Positions 1 to 8,767 of a stretch of 64,000 bases of DNA are shown in pieces; the first letter of the stretch is position 1, and each line of letters starts with the position of its first letter. A model generated the notes under the pieces. The model searched no databases, was not told where the DNA came from, and worked only from the letters and a program-made list of their open reading frames with translations. The DNA lies in NCBI RefSeq assembly GCF_042186555.1, contig NC_133332.1, positions 239,027,015-239,091,014 on the forward strand. The letters are read 5' to 3'. A program made the translations under genes and the position numbers. The DNA is from Aquarana catesbeiana. Its lineage: Eukaryota; Chordata; Amphibia; Anura; Ranidae.

Positions 1-251
1 GCAAGACCCAACGCTCTACTTTGGGAAAAAGCTATCTAGTATGCGCCTTGTTCTCCTGATTCTTGCAAATAAAAAAGCAAAGTCCACTTATTACATAACG
101 TCCCACAAAAAAAAATACTTTCCCCTTTGCTTTCTGACCATAGTGCTTAGAAAGGGGTGATGTCATAGTCCTTCCGATCAAATCCTGGAAATGATGATAA
201 TCCCAAATCTTGTGCATAGACGCTCCCAGATGGGGGGGGGCATAATGTTCC

Positions 252-256
<5 letters not shown>

Positions 257-302
<46 letters not shown>
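257..302. repeat. (TA)n microsatellite
   Basis: Uninterrupted TA dinucleotide run directly abutting the left end of a Tc1 element, which targets TA. Open reading frames across it (YIYI runs) are artefacts. The 250 bases before it show no gene or recognisable repeat. Confidence 0.95.
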
Positions 303-303
<1 letters not shown>

Positions 304-308
<5 letters not shown>

Positions 309-1927
309 TATCTCACAAAAGTGAGTACACCCCTCACATTTTTGTAAATATTTTATTATATCTTTTCATGTGACAACACTGAAGAAATGATAGTATGCTG
401 CAATGTAAAGTAGTGAGTGTACAGCTTGTATAACAGTGTAAATTTGCTGTTCCCTCAAAATAACTCAACACACAGCCATTATTGTCCAAACCGCTGGCAA
501 CAAAAGTGAGTACACCCCTAAGTGAAAATGTCCAAATTGGCACCAATTAGCCATTTTTCCTCCCCGGTGTCATGTGACTCATTAGTGTTACAAGGTCTCA
601 GGTGTAAATGGGTAGCAGGTGTGTTAAATTTGGTGTTATCGCTCTCACTCTCTCATACTGGTCACTGGAAGTTCAACATGGCACCTCATGGCAAAGAACA
701 CTCTGAGGATCTGAAAAAAAGAATTGTTGCTCTACATAAAGATGGCCTAGGCTAATAAGATTGCCAAGTAGCTGAAACTAAGCTGCAGCACGGTGGCCAA
801 GACCATACAGCGGTTTAACAGGACAGGTTCCACTCAGAAAAGGCCTCACCATGGTCGACCAAAGAAGTTGAGCGCACGTGCTCAGCATCACATGCAAAGG
901 TTGTCTTTGGGAAATTGACGTATGAATGCTGCCAGCATTTCTGCAGAGGTTGCATCAAATTGGTCTGCATGGCTGTCGTCTCAGAATGAAGCCTCTTCTA
1001 AAGATGATGCACAAGAAAGCCCACAAACAGTTTGCTGAAGACAAGCAGACTAAGGACATGGATTACTGAATTCATGTCCTGTGGTCTGATGAGACCAAGA
1101 TAAACTTATTTGGTTCAGATGGTGTCAAGCGTGTGTGGTGGCAACCAGGTAAGGAGTACAAAGACAAATGTGTCTTGCCTACAGTCAAGCATAGTGGTGG
1201 GAGTGTCATGGTCTGGGGCTGCATGAGTGCTGCCGGCACTGGCGAGCTACAGTTTATTGAGGGAACCATGAGTGCCAACATGTACTGTGACATACTGAAG
1301 CAGAGCATGATCTCCTGCCTTCAGAGACTGGGCCGCAGGGCAGTATTCCAACATGATAATGATCCCAAACACACCTCCATAATGACCACTGCCTTGCTAA
1401 AGAAGTTGAGGGTAAAGGTAATGGACTGCCCAAGCATTTCTCCAGACCTAAACCCTATTGACCATCTGTAGGGCATCCTCAAACAGAAGGTGGAGGAGCG
1501 CAAGGTCTCCAACAACCACCAGCTCCATGATGTCATCATGGAGGAGTGGAAGAGGACTCCAGTGGCAACCTGTGAAGCTCTGGTGAACTCCATGCCGAGA
1601 GGGTTAAGGCAGTGCTGGAAAATAATGGTGGCCACACAAAATATTGACACTTTGGGCCCAATTTGGAAATTTTCTCACTTTTTTTTCAATTTTCTCACTT
1701 TTTCTCAATTTTTTCACTGTACTCACTTTTGTTGCCAGCTGTTTAGACATTAATGGCTGTGTGTTGAGTTATTTTGCGGGGACAGCAAATTTACACTGTT
1801 ATACAAGCTGTACACTCACTACTTTACATTGTAGCAAAGTGTCATTTCTTCAGTGTTGTCACATGAAAAGATATAACAAAATATTTACAAAAATGTGAGG
1901 GGTGTACTCACTTTTGTGGGATACTGT
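304..1927 (+). mobile_element. Tc1/mariner transposon, family A
   Basis: The left terminus (CAGTATCTCACAAAAGTGAG) is repeated inverted at the right end (CTCACTTTTGTGGGATACTG), with inverted repeats of roughly 220 bp. This is the long IR/DR type common in fish and frog Tc1 elements. Both ends abut TA. The ~1.6 kb length fits an autonomous Tc1, but its single gene is broken. A second, 5'-truncated copy of the same family lies at 51,563-52,166. Confidence 0.93.
678..1647 (+). pseudogene. Tc1 transposase, family A (broken)
   Basis: A Tc1 transposase cuts and pastes its own element at TA sites. The start ATG at 678 opens an N-terminal helix-turn-helix stretch (KEHSEDLKKRIVALHKDGLG) that ends after 25 codons in a stop. 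The catalytic half is readable downstream: WSDETK near 1085-1100, then FQHDNDPKHT near 1345-1375, then SPDLNPID near 1441-1465. The third catalytic residue, normally Glu in Tc1 (NPIE), is Asp here, a one-base change. A TAG replaces the usual Trp codon just after it (1469-1471). A one-base deletion near the codons for the final 20 residues shifts the frame before the TGA at 1645. At least four lesions make it non-functional. The family is certain; the exact number of frameshifts is not. Confidence 0.9.
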
Positions 1928-2754
1928 ATATAAAAAATTTTTTGTTAATTAGCATGCAGCTTTTGTGCACCACAGTACTCATTGAAGCTAAACACCCCCA
2001 AAGTTTAGCCTCCCCATTCAGCAGCCCACTGCCAAAGCTGGACAGAAGGGGGGCCCTCACAATAAACCATTGCTCTGTGGGGGCGGAGTATCTCTTCAGC
2101 ATGGGAGGGCCTTAGCTCCATATCAGACAGTGGTGAAATTTCTCTACATAATGTGTGCCTAGGATCCATGGACTGCCCAGGAAACTGATTGGAGAATTAT
2201 GAGAGCTACCTGGTGCCTGCACTTTAGTGGTACTGTCTAGAAGCACCGATGTACCTGACAGGGTTGCTTTATAGAAGACCTTTTCCTTTTGTTCATAAAT
2301 CAGTCTGTTGCAATTATGAAAACTTCTAACTTTATTTACTAAAACTGACTCATTTTAGAGAGCCCATATAAACAGTTATCCTGACTCTTCCCTGAAAGTC
2401 GGCCTACAGTGCCCATTTCAGGACAATTCCCTCCGCTTTCCAGTGCAATGTATTATTACATGGGCTACAATTATAGACTTCCCATGAGGATGCTAATTGA
2501 CTGTCTGTCATGCTAATGTTTTGGCTTCAGTACTTTCTGAGGCATATTCACAGGTATTTAAATGAGGAATTATGACTTTTCTCTGGATGTGTCTGTAACT
2601 TAGTGACTCTGTCATGCTGAAAAAGAAAATCCTGAAGGAAGGTTCCCTGATGCATCTTGCACTTACATAGGGGTCAAAGCATAGCCGGGGACACGGACTT
2701 GCTGTTTTCTTACCAGCCAAGACTGGAAGTTGAGGACGCTAACATCTTCATGCT
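1928..2754. other. No gene or recognised repeat
   Basis: Between the Tc1 element and the first recognisable reverse-transcriptase codons. Only short chance reading frames are present. The rightmost part may be decayed 5' sequence of the neighbouring LINE. Confidence 0.5.
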
Positions 2755-2759
2755 AAATC

Positions 2760-4210
2760 GCAGGTATGCACACCTGGATAGGACTGCAAGCACTGTGAGG
2801 GTCATGTTTTTTTAATTCTCCAGTGATTTTGATACTATCAGGTCTGATCTCTTGGCCAAGTAGCTAACAGCGATACAGGTTGATGTTTCCCTTATGTCAT
2901 GGATTGTAGACTATCTGACGGGAAGACTGCAGTATATGTGTTTGCAAGACTGTGTGTCAGATAGGGTGATCAGCAATATTGGGGTTCCACAGGGGGACAG
3001 TTCTCCCTTCTTTTTTTTTACTGTCTATACCACTGATTTTAGTTACCAGACAGAGTCTTGCCATATTCAGAAGTTTTCTGATGACTCTGCAGTAGTGGGA
3101 TGTATCAAGGATGGGAAAGAGACTGAGTATAGGACTGTGGTGGAGAACTTTGTCACATGATGTGGGGATCATCATCTGTATCTAAATGTGACAAGGACAA
3201 AGGAGCCGGTTGTGGACTTGAGTAGGAGAAAGGCACCAGTGACCTCCATATTCATCCGAGGAGTGGATGTGGAGGTAGTAGAGAGTTACAAGTATCTGGG
3301 GGTGCACATACATAATAAGCTGGACTGGAGCAAGAACACTGAGGTACTCTATAGGAAGGGCCAGAGCCGCCTCTATTTTTTGAGGCGACTGAGATCCTTT
3401 AACATCTGCTGGCCGATACTGAAGATGTTTTATGAGTCTGTGGTGACCAGCGCTCTCCTGTATGCAGTGGTATGCTGGGGAAGCAGGCTTATGCCCTGTA
3501 CACACGGTCAGATTCTCCGACGGAAAATGTGTGATAGGACCTTGTTGTCGGAAATTCCGATCGTGTGTAGGCTCCATCACACATTTTCCATCGGAATTTC
3601 CGACACACAAAGTTTGAGAGCAGGCTATAAAATTTTCCGACAACAAAATCCTTTTTTGGAAATTCTGATCCTGTGTACACAAATCCGACGCACAAAATGC
3701 CACGCATGCTCAGAATAAATTAAGAGACAAAAGCTATTGGCTACTGCCCCGTTTGTAGTCCCGACGTACGTGTTTTACGTCACCGCGTTTAGAACGATCG
3801 GATTTTCTGACAACTTTGTGTGGCCGTGTGTATGCAAGACAAGTTTGAGCCAACATCCGTCGGGAAAAAATCCATGGATTTTGTTGTCGGAATGTCTGAT
3901 CAATGTCCGACCGTGTGTACAGGGCATTAGGGTGGCTGACACCAACAGACTCAACAAACTGATTTTCAAGGCCAGTGATGTTGTTGGATTGGAGCTGGAG
4001 TCTTTAACATCAGTGTTAGAGAGGAGAATGTTGTTTAAGGTACGTTCAATCTTGGACAACTCCTCCCACCTGCTCCAGAATACGCTGGCCAGTCTGTGGA
4101 GTACCATTAGTGAAAGATTGCTACAACCACGATGCACCACAGAGCAACATAGGAAATCATTTTTGCCTGTGGTCATCAAGTTATACAATTCTTGTATGGG
4201 GGCTGGAGGT
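2760..4210 (+). pseudogene. LINE reverse transcriptase, C-terminal half (broken, MITE-interrupted)
   Basis: ORF2 of a non-LTR retrotransposon supplies the reverse transcriptase that primes on nicked DNA. Visible motifs in order are: HLDRTAST (~2770), WIVDYLTGR (~2901), the motif-B equivalent GVPQGDSSP (~2980), the catalytic FSDD (~3074), YKYLGVHI with LDWSKN (~3290-3330), and the terminal block ending LYNSC (~4180). Frame breaks include in-frame stops before 2894 and at 3158. The reading frame is split at 3,489 by a 435-bp MITE. Removing the MITE and one TTA copy brings the two coding halves back together in the same frame. The endonuclease domain is absent through 5' truncation. Clade assignment (Rex1/Babar versus L2) is from memory of conserved blocks and needs a phylogeny. 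Confidence 0.85.
3492..3926. mobile_element. Harbinger-type MITE, TSD TTA
   Basis: 435 bp bounded by TGCCCTGTACACACGGTC and its inverted copy GACCGTGTGTACAGGGCA. A TTA occurs on each side (3489-3491, 3927-3929), matching the 3-bp TWA target preference of PIF/Harbinger. Internal inverted blocks with TCGGA/TCCGA are typical of the family. It lies within the LINE reverse-transcriptase codons, so it is younger than the LINE. No coding capacity. Confidence 0.9.
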
Positions 4211-4298
4211 AAAAATCAAAAAATGGTTTATGATCAGGATTTTTAGATAGTTTTTATAGTATGTTGGTAGTTTTTATAGTATGTTGGTATTATGTTAA

Positions 4299-4680
4299 AG
4301 TGGTTGTAAACCCTTACAGACCATTTTTACCTACAGGTAAGCCTAGATTAAGGCTTACCTGTAGGTGCAAGAAATATCTCCTAAACCTACACAGCGCAGG
4401 CACACTGAGCGTGCCGTTTCTAACGGCGATCATGCCGTTAGTGGCAGCTCCCGCGCGCATGCGTGGGAGTGACATCATTGCGGCTCCGGCCAATCACAGC
4501 GCCAGAGCCCTGATACCCGGAAGGAAGATGGACACTTCGTGGAAGAGGGGACAGCGCTGACATCGGGTAAGTGACACACAATAGGCTACTATGCGTTGCA
4601 TAGTAGCCCATTATGCTTTACCTTTGCAGGAAAACAAAGTTTCCCTGCAAAGGTAAAGCAAATCAGGGTTTACTTCCTCT
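4299..4680. mobile_element. TTAA-flanked MITE in the LINE 3' region
   Basis: Imperfect inverted ends AAAGTGGTTGTAAACCC and GGGTTTACTTCCTCTTT, with TTAA on both sides (4295-4298, 4681-4684). This TSD is used by piggyBac and Kolobok. Inner palindromes (TACCTACAGGTAAGCCT..., GCAAAGGTAAAGC...) make it strongly foldable. Relatives are at 7,786-8,258 and 39,141-39,634. Confidence 0.82.
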
Positions 4681-5000
4681 TTAATTATCATTTGGGGTGA
4701 TGCTGGAAAGAGTGGTTTGAATTTCTGTTTTTTTAATATGTGTTATTTATTCTACGTTGTATTTTTATAGATTGTATAGATTTTTTTTTAGAGTGTAGTT
4801 TTAATTTGTTTAAATTTTGTTATGTGTCTTGTTCTGTTCATTGTTGTGATCTTTTGTTGTCTTTGTTGAGTGTGGCATGTGTTGCAGTAATTTCCCTTTG
4901 GGATCAATAAAGTATTCTGAATCTGAATTAATTCAATGTTTCCTGTCACTTTAATTTCTTTCAGTCAAGCTGGCCCAAACAAACTTATTAACATTACTAA

Positions 5001-5380
5001 GGCTACTTTCACTCTGGGGCGGGCACCGGCGGTAAAGCGGCGCTATATTTAGCGCCGCTTTACCGTCATTTTAGCGACGCTATTCGGCCGCTAGCGGGGT
5101 GTTTTTAACCCCACTAGTGGCCGAAAAAGGGTTAAAACCGCCCATAAAGCACCGCTTCAGCCGGCGGGATTGCGGCGCTTCCCCATTGTTTTCAAGGCGC
5201 TACAGAGCTAAAAATAGTGCCTGTAAAGAGCCTCTCCTGTGTCTCCAGTGTGAAAGCTGCGCTTGCAGGACAGTCAAAAAAGTCCTGCAAGCCACATCTT
5301 TGCAGCGCTATAGGAGGCTCTTTACAGGCGCTATTTTTAGCTGTGTAGCGCCTGTAAAGCGCCTCGGTGTGAAAGTAGCC
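5001..5380. mobile_element. MITE with TAA duplication (GGCTACTTTCAC ends)
   Basis: The ends GGCTACTTTCAC and GTGAAAGTAGCC are inverted repeats and TAA is duplicated at 4998-5000 and 5381-5383. The 380-bp interior is GC-rich and almost wholly self-complementary (AAGCGGCGC...GCGCCGCTT). The 3-bp TWA duplication suggests a Harbinger derivative. Elements at 54,503-54,815 and 56,377-56,737 have comparable 'GGC...TTCACA' ends. Confidence 0.85.
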
Positions 5381-5383
5381 TAA

Positions 5384-5994
5384 GTGATTTGGCCGCTGCC
5401 TGTGCTGTGTTCCACAGCAAAACCAGCGACTTCCCATCTGCAGCCGAAACAAAATCAAATCAGCCTAGATCAATGAATGCAAGGCTTCCTTAGATTGGCT
5501 GAGATGGAGAGGTGGGCGAATGATGTCACAATGCCCACCTCAACCAATCAAGGAAGCCTTGCATTAATTGATAAGAATACAAGGCTTCTCCTGAAAGGCT
5601 TAGAAGCATTAGGGACAACTCAATGTTGTTTCTGCAGGAGTCGGGAGGAACAAAGCACGGCATAACCATGGCGGCCCATCCATTAGGGGCGCCTGGTGCC
5701 GCCCCCTCTCTCCACTCCACCCCCCCCCATATGCAATGGATAGATTCATGCATAGCATGAATCTAACCACGGCTGCCAGGGGCCCCCCTATTCATGTGTC
5801 CGGCCCCTTTCAGGGAACCGGGAGCATGAATTACAGCGGCTGGGTTTTTTTTTTTAAACCGATTAGAGCCAGAGCCTCTAATAGGCTTCAAAAGAGAGTG
5901 CGAACGGAGCCCACCCAGATGTGTTATAACAGCGAATTAATATTCCCTGTTGAAACACTGATCCTCCATCCGGCCGATCAGAAGTGGGTGTGAG
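5384..5994. repeat. Hairpin plus interspersed-repeat fragment
   Basis: 5,471-5,568 folds into a stem: TGCAAGGCTTCCTTAGATTGG pairs with the inverted CCAATCAAGGAAGCCTTGCA, with a GGTGGGC/GCCCACC extension. Roughly 5,660-5,940 (GGCCCATCCATTAGGGGC, then GATTAGAGCCAGAG) matches 21,866-22,075, so both are copies of one dispersed repeat. No gene seen. Confidence 0.65.
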
Positions 5995-6794
5995 ACCACA
6001 CTCCAGGACCTTAATGTGCTTCTTCTTGAGCCACTCCTTTGGTGCCTTGGCCATGTGTTTTGGGTCATTGTCATGCTGGAATACCCATCCACGATCCATT
6101 TTCAATGCCCTGGCTGAGTGAAGGAGGTTCTCACCCAAGATTTGACGGTACATGGCCCCATCTATTGTCCCTTTGATGCGGTGAAGTTGTCCTGGCCCCT
6201 TTAACAGAAAAACATCTCCAAGCATAACCTCCATGTTTTTGATGGTGAGGATGGTGTTCTTGGGTTCATAGGCAGCATTTCTCCTCCTCCAAAAACGGCG
6301 AGTTGAGTTGATGCCAAAAAGCTCAAATTTGGTCTCATCTGACCACAACACTTTCACCCAGTTCTCCTCTGAATCATTCAGATGTTCATTAGCAAACTTC
6401 AACGGACCTGTTCATGTGCTTTCTTAAGCAGGGGGACCTTGCGGGCGCTGCATGATTTCACTCCTTCATGGCATAGTGTGTTACCAATTGTTTTCTTGGT
6501 GACTATGGTCCCAGCTGCTTTGCGATCATTGACGAGATTCTCCCGTTCAGTTCTGGGCTGATTCCTCACCGTTCTCATGATCATTGAAACTCCACGAGGT
6601 GAGATCTTGCATGGAGCCCCAGACTGAGGAAGATTCACAGATATTTTGTGTTTCTTCCATTTGCGAATAATCGCACCAACTGTTGTCACCCTCTCACCAA
6701 GCTACTTAGCGATGGTCTTATAGCCCATTCCAGGCTTGTGTAGGTCTACAATCTTGTCCCTGACATCCTTGGACAGCTCTTTGGTCTTGGCCAT
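5995..6794 (-). pseudogene. Tc1 transposase, family B (truncated, frameshifted)
   Basis: It reads leftward from an ATG at 6794 (codons for AKTKEL) through a paired helix-turn-helix region (TTVGAIIRKWKK, near 6690) and LPQSGAPCKISPRG. The catalytic core follows, with LWSDETKFELFG (~6340) and FQHDNDPKH (~6070). It ends in the WLKKKHIKVLE block, so the third catalytic Glu is missing. There is a stop in the N-terminal third (before 6690) and a frame change near 6,400. Dead copy; family identification is firm. Confidence 0.88.
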
Positions 6795-7129
6795 GGTGGA
6801 GAGATTGGAATCTGATTGATTGATTGCTTCTGTGGACAGGTGTCCACTCTTTAAGAGAGTGTTCCTAATCTCAGCCCGTTACCTGTATAGGAGACACCTG
6901 GGAGCCAGAATCTTGCCGATTGATAGGGGATCAAATACATATTTCACTCATTAAAATGCGAATCAATTTATAACTTTTTTGAAATGTGTTTTTCTGGATA
7001 TTTTTGTTGTTATTCTGTCTTTCACTGTTAAAATAAACCTACCATTAAAATTATAGACTGATCATTTCTTTGTCAGTGGGCAAATGTACAAAATCAGCAG
7101 GGGATCAAATACTTTTTTCCCTCACTGTA
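5995..7129 (-). mobile_element. Tc1/mariner transposon, family B, 3' end of gene missing
   Basis: One terminal repeat is intact at the right (GGGGATCAAATACTTTTTTCCCTCACTGTA ends at 7129). The other end and the last third of the transposase are lost near 5,995, where unrelated repeat sequence starts. The better copy of this family is at 24,631-28,779. Confidence 0.88.
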
Positions 7130-7161
7130 CATGAGCTTCAACTACCGCAGGAGTATAGGGT

Positions 7162-7529
7162 TGTTAAGTGCAGTTCTCAACTGAATTGCCTCTAGTTTAT
7201 ATTGCTTTGCCAAATTTAGCTCTATTAAAGAAGTAAGACACAGAATCAAGAGTTTCTGTATATCAGATCCGAGCCTTAAAGGTCCCGTACTGTCTACTGA
7301 CCTGTCGGCTCTTTATTGGAGCTTTTATAGGCATGGTTACACAAGCATCAGTTTGAGCAAATTTCCATATAAGGTAACAAGCAGTATAATTTCAACATAT
7401 ATCACGCTAGACTTACACATCTGGAAAAACTTAAGCTAGTCTTGCAACATATACTGACACGCACACATAATGTAGAAAAATGAAAATCTACTTAAGTAGA
7501 ACTCTAACCCATTATTTCCAACCTTATCA
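7162..7529 (-). repeat. 3' LTR of the provirus
   Basis: 368 bp, TG...CA in both readings. It differs from the 5' LTR at two positions. The polypurine tract lies immediately inside it at 7,530. The outer flank is GGGT. Confidence 0.97.
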
Positions 7530-7541
7530 ATTTCCCCCTTT
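7530..7541 (-). promoter_or_regulatory. Polypurine tract (plus-strand DNA primer)
   Basis: Minus-strand AAAGGGGGAAAT directly abuts the 3' LTR, the standard position for the RNase H-resistant primer of plus-strand DNA synthesis. The env-to-tract interval was lengthened by the MITE at 7,786. Confidence 0.85.
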
Positions 7542-7785
7542 GACATCATCCCCTCCACGATTCTGGGTCCTTGCAAACAAGTGAACAGCCGATACTTCAA
7601 AGAGTACTATCCCTGACCGCGGGTTGTCAGAGGAGGATAAGTCTTCTCTATTTACCCTCATCCCTCAAATCCATACCTGCATCTTATAAGCAAAGAGAAT
7701 AGAAAAGGGGTGATGTCAAGTTACCCTTTTTGTCATTAGAGTTCCTAATACCTTTCTCTTTCCATTCTGTCTGTTCGTGCCTTAA

Positions 7786-8258
7786 AGTGGAGTTCCACCC
7801 AAAAGTGGAACTTCCACTCATCAGGTTCCTCCCCCCCTCCGGTGACACAGTTGGCACCTTTCAGGGGGGAGGGGGGTACAGATACCTGTATATTACAGGT
7901 ATCTGTACCCACTTCCGGCGTAGATAGCCGCAGAATCTGCGGTTATTTACGCCACTTCCTGCTCCCTCCCCGCTGCCTGCTGGGAAACACACGGGTCCCA
8001 GAGGCAGCAGGGAGCATTCGTATTGCGCGACTCGCGCATGCGCAGTAGGGAACCGGGAAGTGAAGCCGCACGGCTTCACTTCCTGATTCCCTTACCGAAG
8101 ATGGAGGCGGCAGCACCCGAGGACGGAGAGACGCTTCGGCCTCGGGTGCCGACATCGCGGGCGCCCTGGACAGGTAAGTGTCCATGTTTTAAAAGTCAGC
8201 AGCTGCAGTATTTGTAGCTGCTGACTTTTAAAAAAAATTTTTTCGGCGGTGCTCCGCT
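7786..8258. mobile_element. TTAA MITE inserted in the env 3' end
   Basis: Inverted ends AAAGTGGAGTTCCACC and CGGTGCTCCGCTTT are flanked by TTAA at 7782-7785 and 8259-8262. The 473-bp interior has CAGGTATCTGTACC-type and TCAGCAGCTGCAGTATTTG... palindromes. It landed in the cytoplasmic-tail codons of the retroviral env, so it is younger than the provirus. Confidence 0.92.
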
Positions 8259-8767
8259 TTAATCTTCCTATATAAGCAACAGTTTATCACGGTAAGCAGT
8301 ACAAAAGCTAAAATTAGAATAAGTATCGGATTGAGCATCCAATTAAAAATTGCCGTAGCAGTGGGTGACCATCCAGCAAATACATCATACCAATGATGTG
8401 TTGTTTCATCTCTTATTTGTGAGGATAAATGTATTAATTTCCCTTTATCTATAACCGCAGATATTAGATTATTTTGAAGGGTATGTTCTTGTGTCTCTAT
8501 GTGTTTTCTAAGTATTTCGGACTCATTTAAGATTTGCCGTAAGGGCTCTAATGATATTATAAAAGGAGTAGTATCAGTAAGATTATCTACCGTCCATTCT
8601 AGATTAAATATTCTATGTGCATCTGGTTCAAAAAGGAAAGTGTCATTTTGCCATTTAAGCATTTTAACATTCTTTACACATCCTGAAAAAGGGGCCATTT
8701 TATTTAAACTTTCCATAGTTTCCTGATCATTTGTGACTAAACAAATATGTTGTGGTCCTATCTCCAT
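8228..8767 (-). CDS. env: Env, C-terminal part of the transmembrane subunit (frame-shifted from SU, tail altered)
   Basis: 179-residue open frame that continues env in a different frame from the upstream half. It begins with an ectodomain segment containing Cys and N-glycosylation sequons, then a helical region (LRQILNESEILRKHIETQEH). A Trp/aromatic membrane-proximal stretch (HHWYDVFAGW) leads into a membrane anchor (NPILILILAFVLLTVINCC) and a short basic tail. The last residues and stop come from the MITE, not from the virus. The native tail would have run about a dozen more codons past the insertion site. I do not see the CX6CC and immunosuppressive-type block of gammaretroviral TM, so this is a different Env class. 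The frame break with the upstream half lies near 8,800-8,815, next to a run of five A. Confidence 0.85.
   Translation of the reverse strand: MEIGPQHICLVTNDQETMESLNKMAPFSGCVKNVKMLKWQNDTFLFEPDAHRIFNLEWTVDNLTDTTPFIISLEPLRQILNESEILRKHIETQEHTLQNNLISAVIDKGKLIHLSSQIRDETTHHWYDVFAGWSPTATAIFNWMLNPILILILAFVLLTVINCCLYRKIKAEHRRKNFF

Larger units (their letters stand above)
2755..4925 (+). mobile_element. Non-LTR retrotransposon (Rex1/Babar- or L2-like), 5' truncated
   Basis: Reverse-transcriptase sequence followed by a 3' UTR ending in GGATCAATAAAGTATTCTGA, the simple-repeat-primed tail typical of Rex/Babar LINEs of fish and amphibians. Only the second half of ORF2 is present, as expected for incomplete reverse transcription. 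Two younger insertions interrupt it: a Harbinger MITE (3,492-3,926) and a TTAA MITE (4,299-4,680). Confidence 0.85.

Noticed and set aside
32..373. Frames with YIYIYI runs
   Set aside because: Translation of the TA microsatellite.
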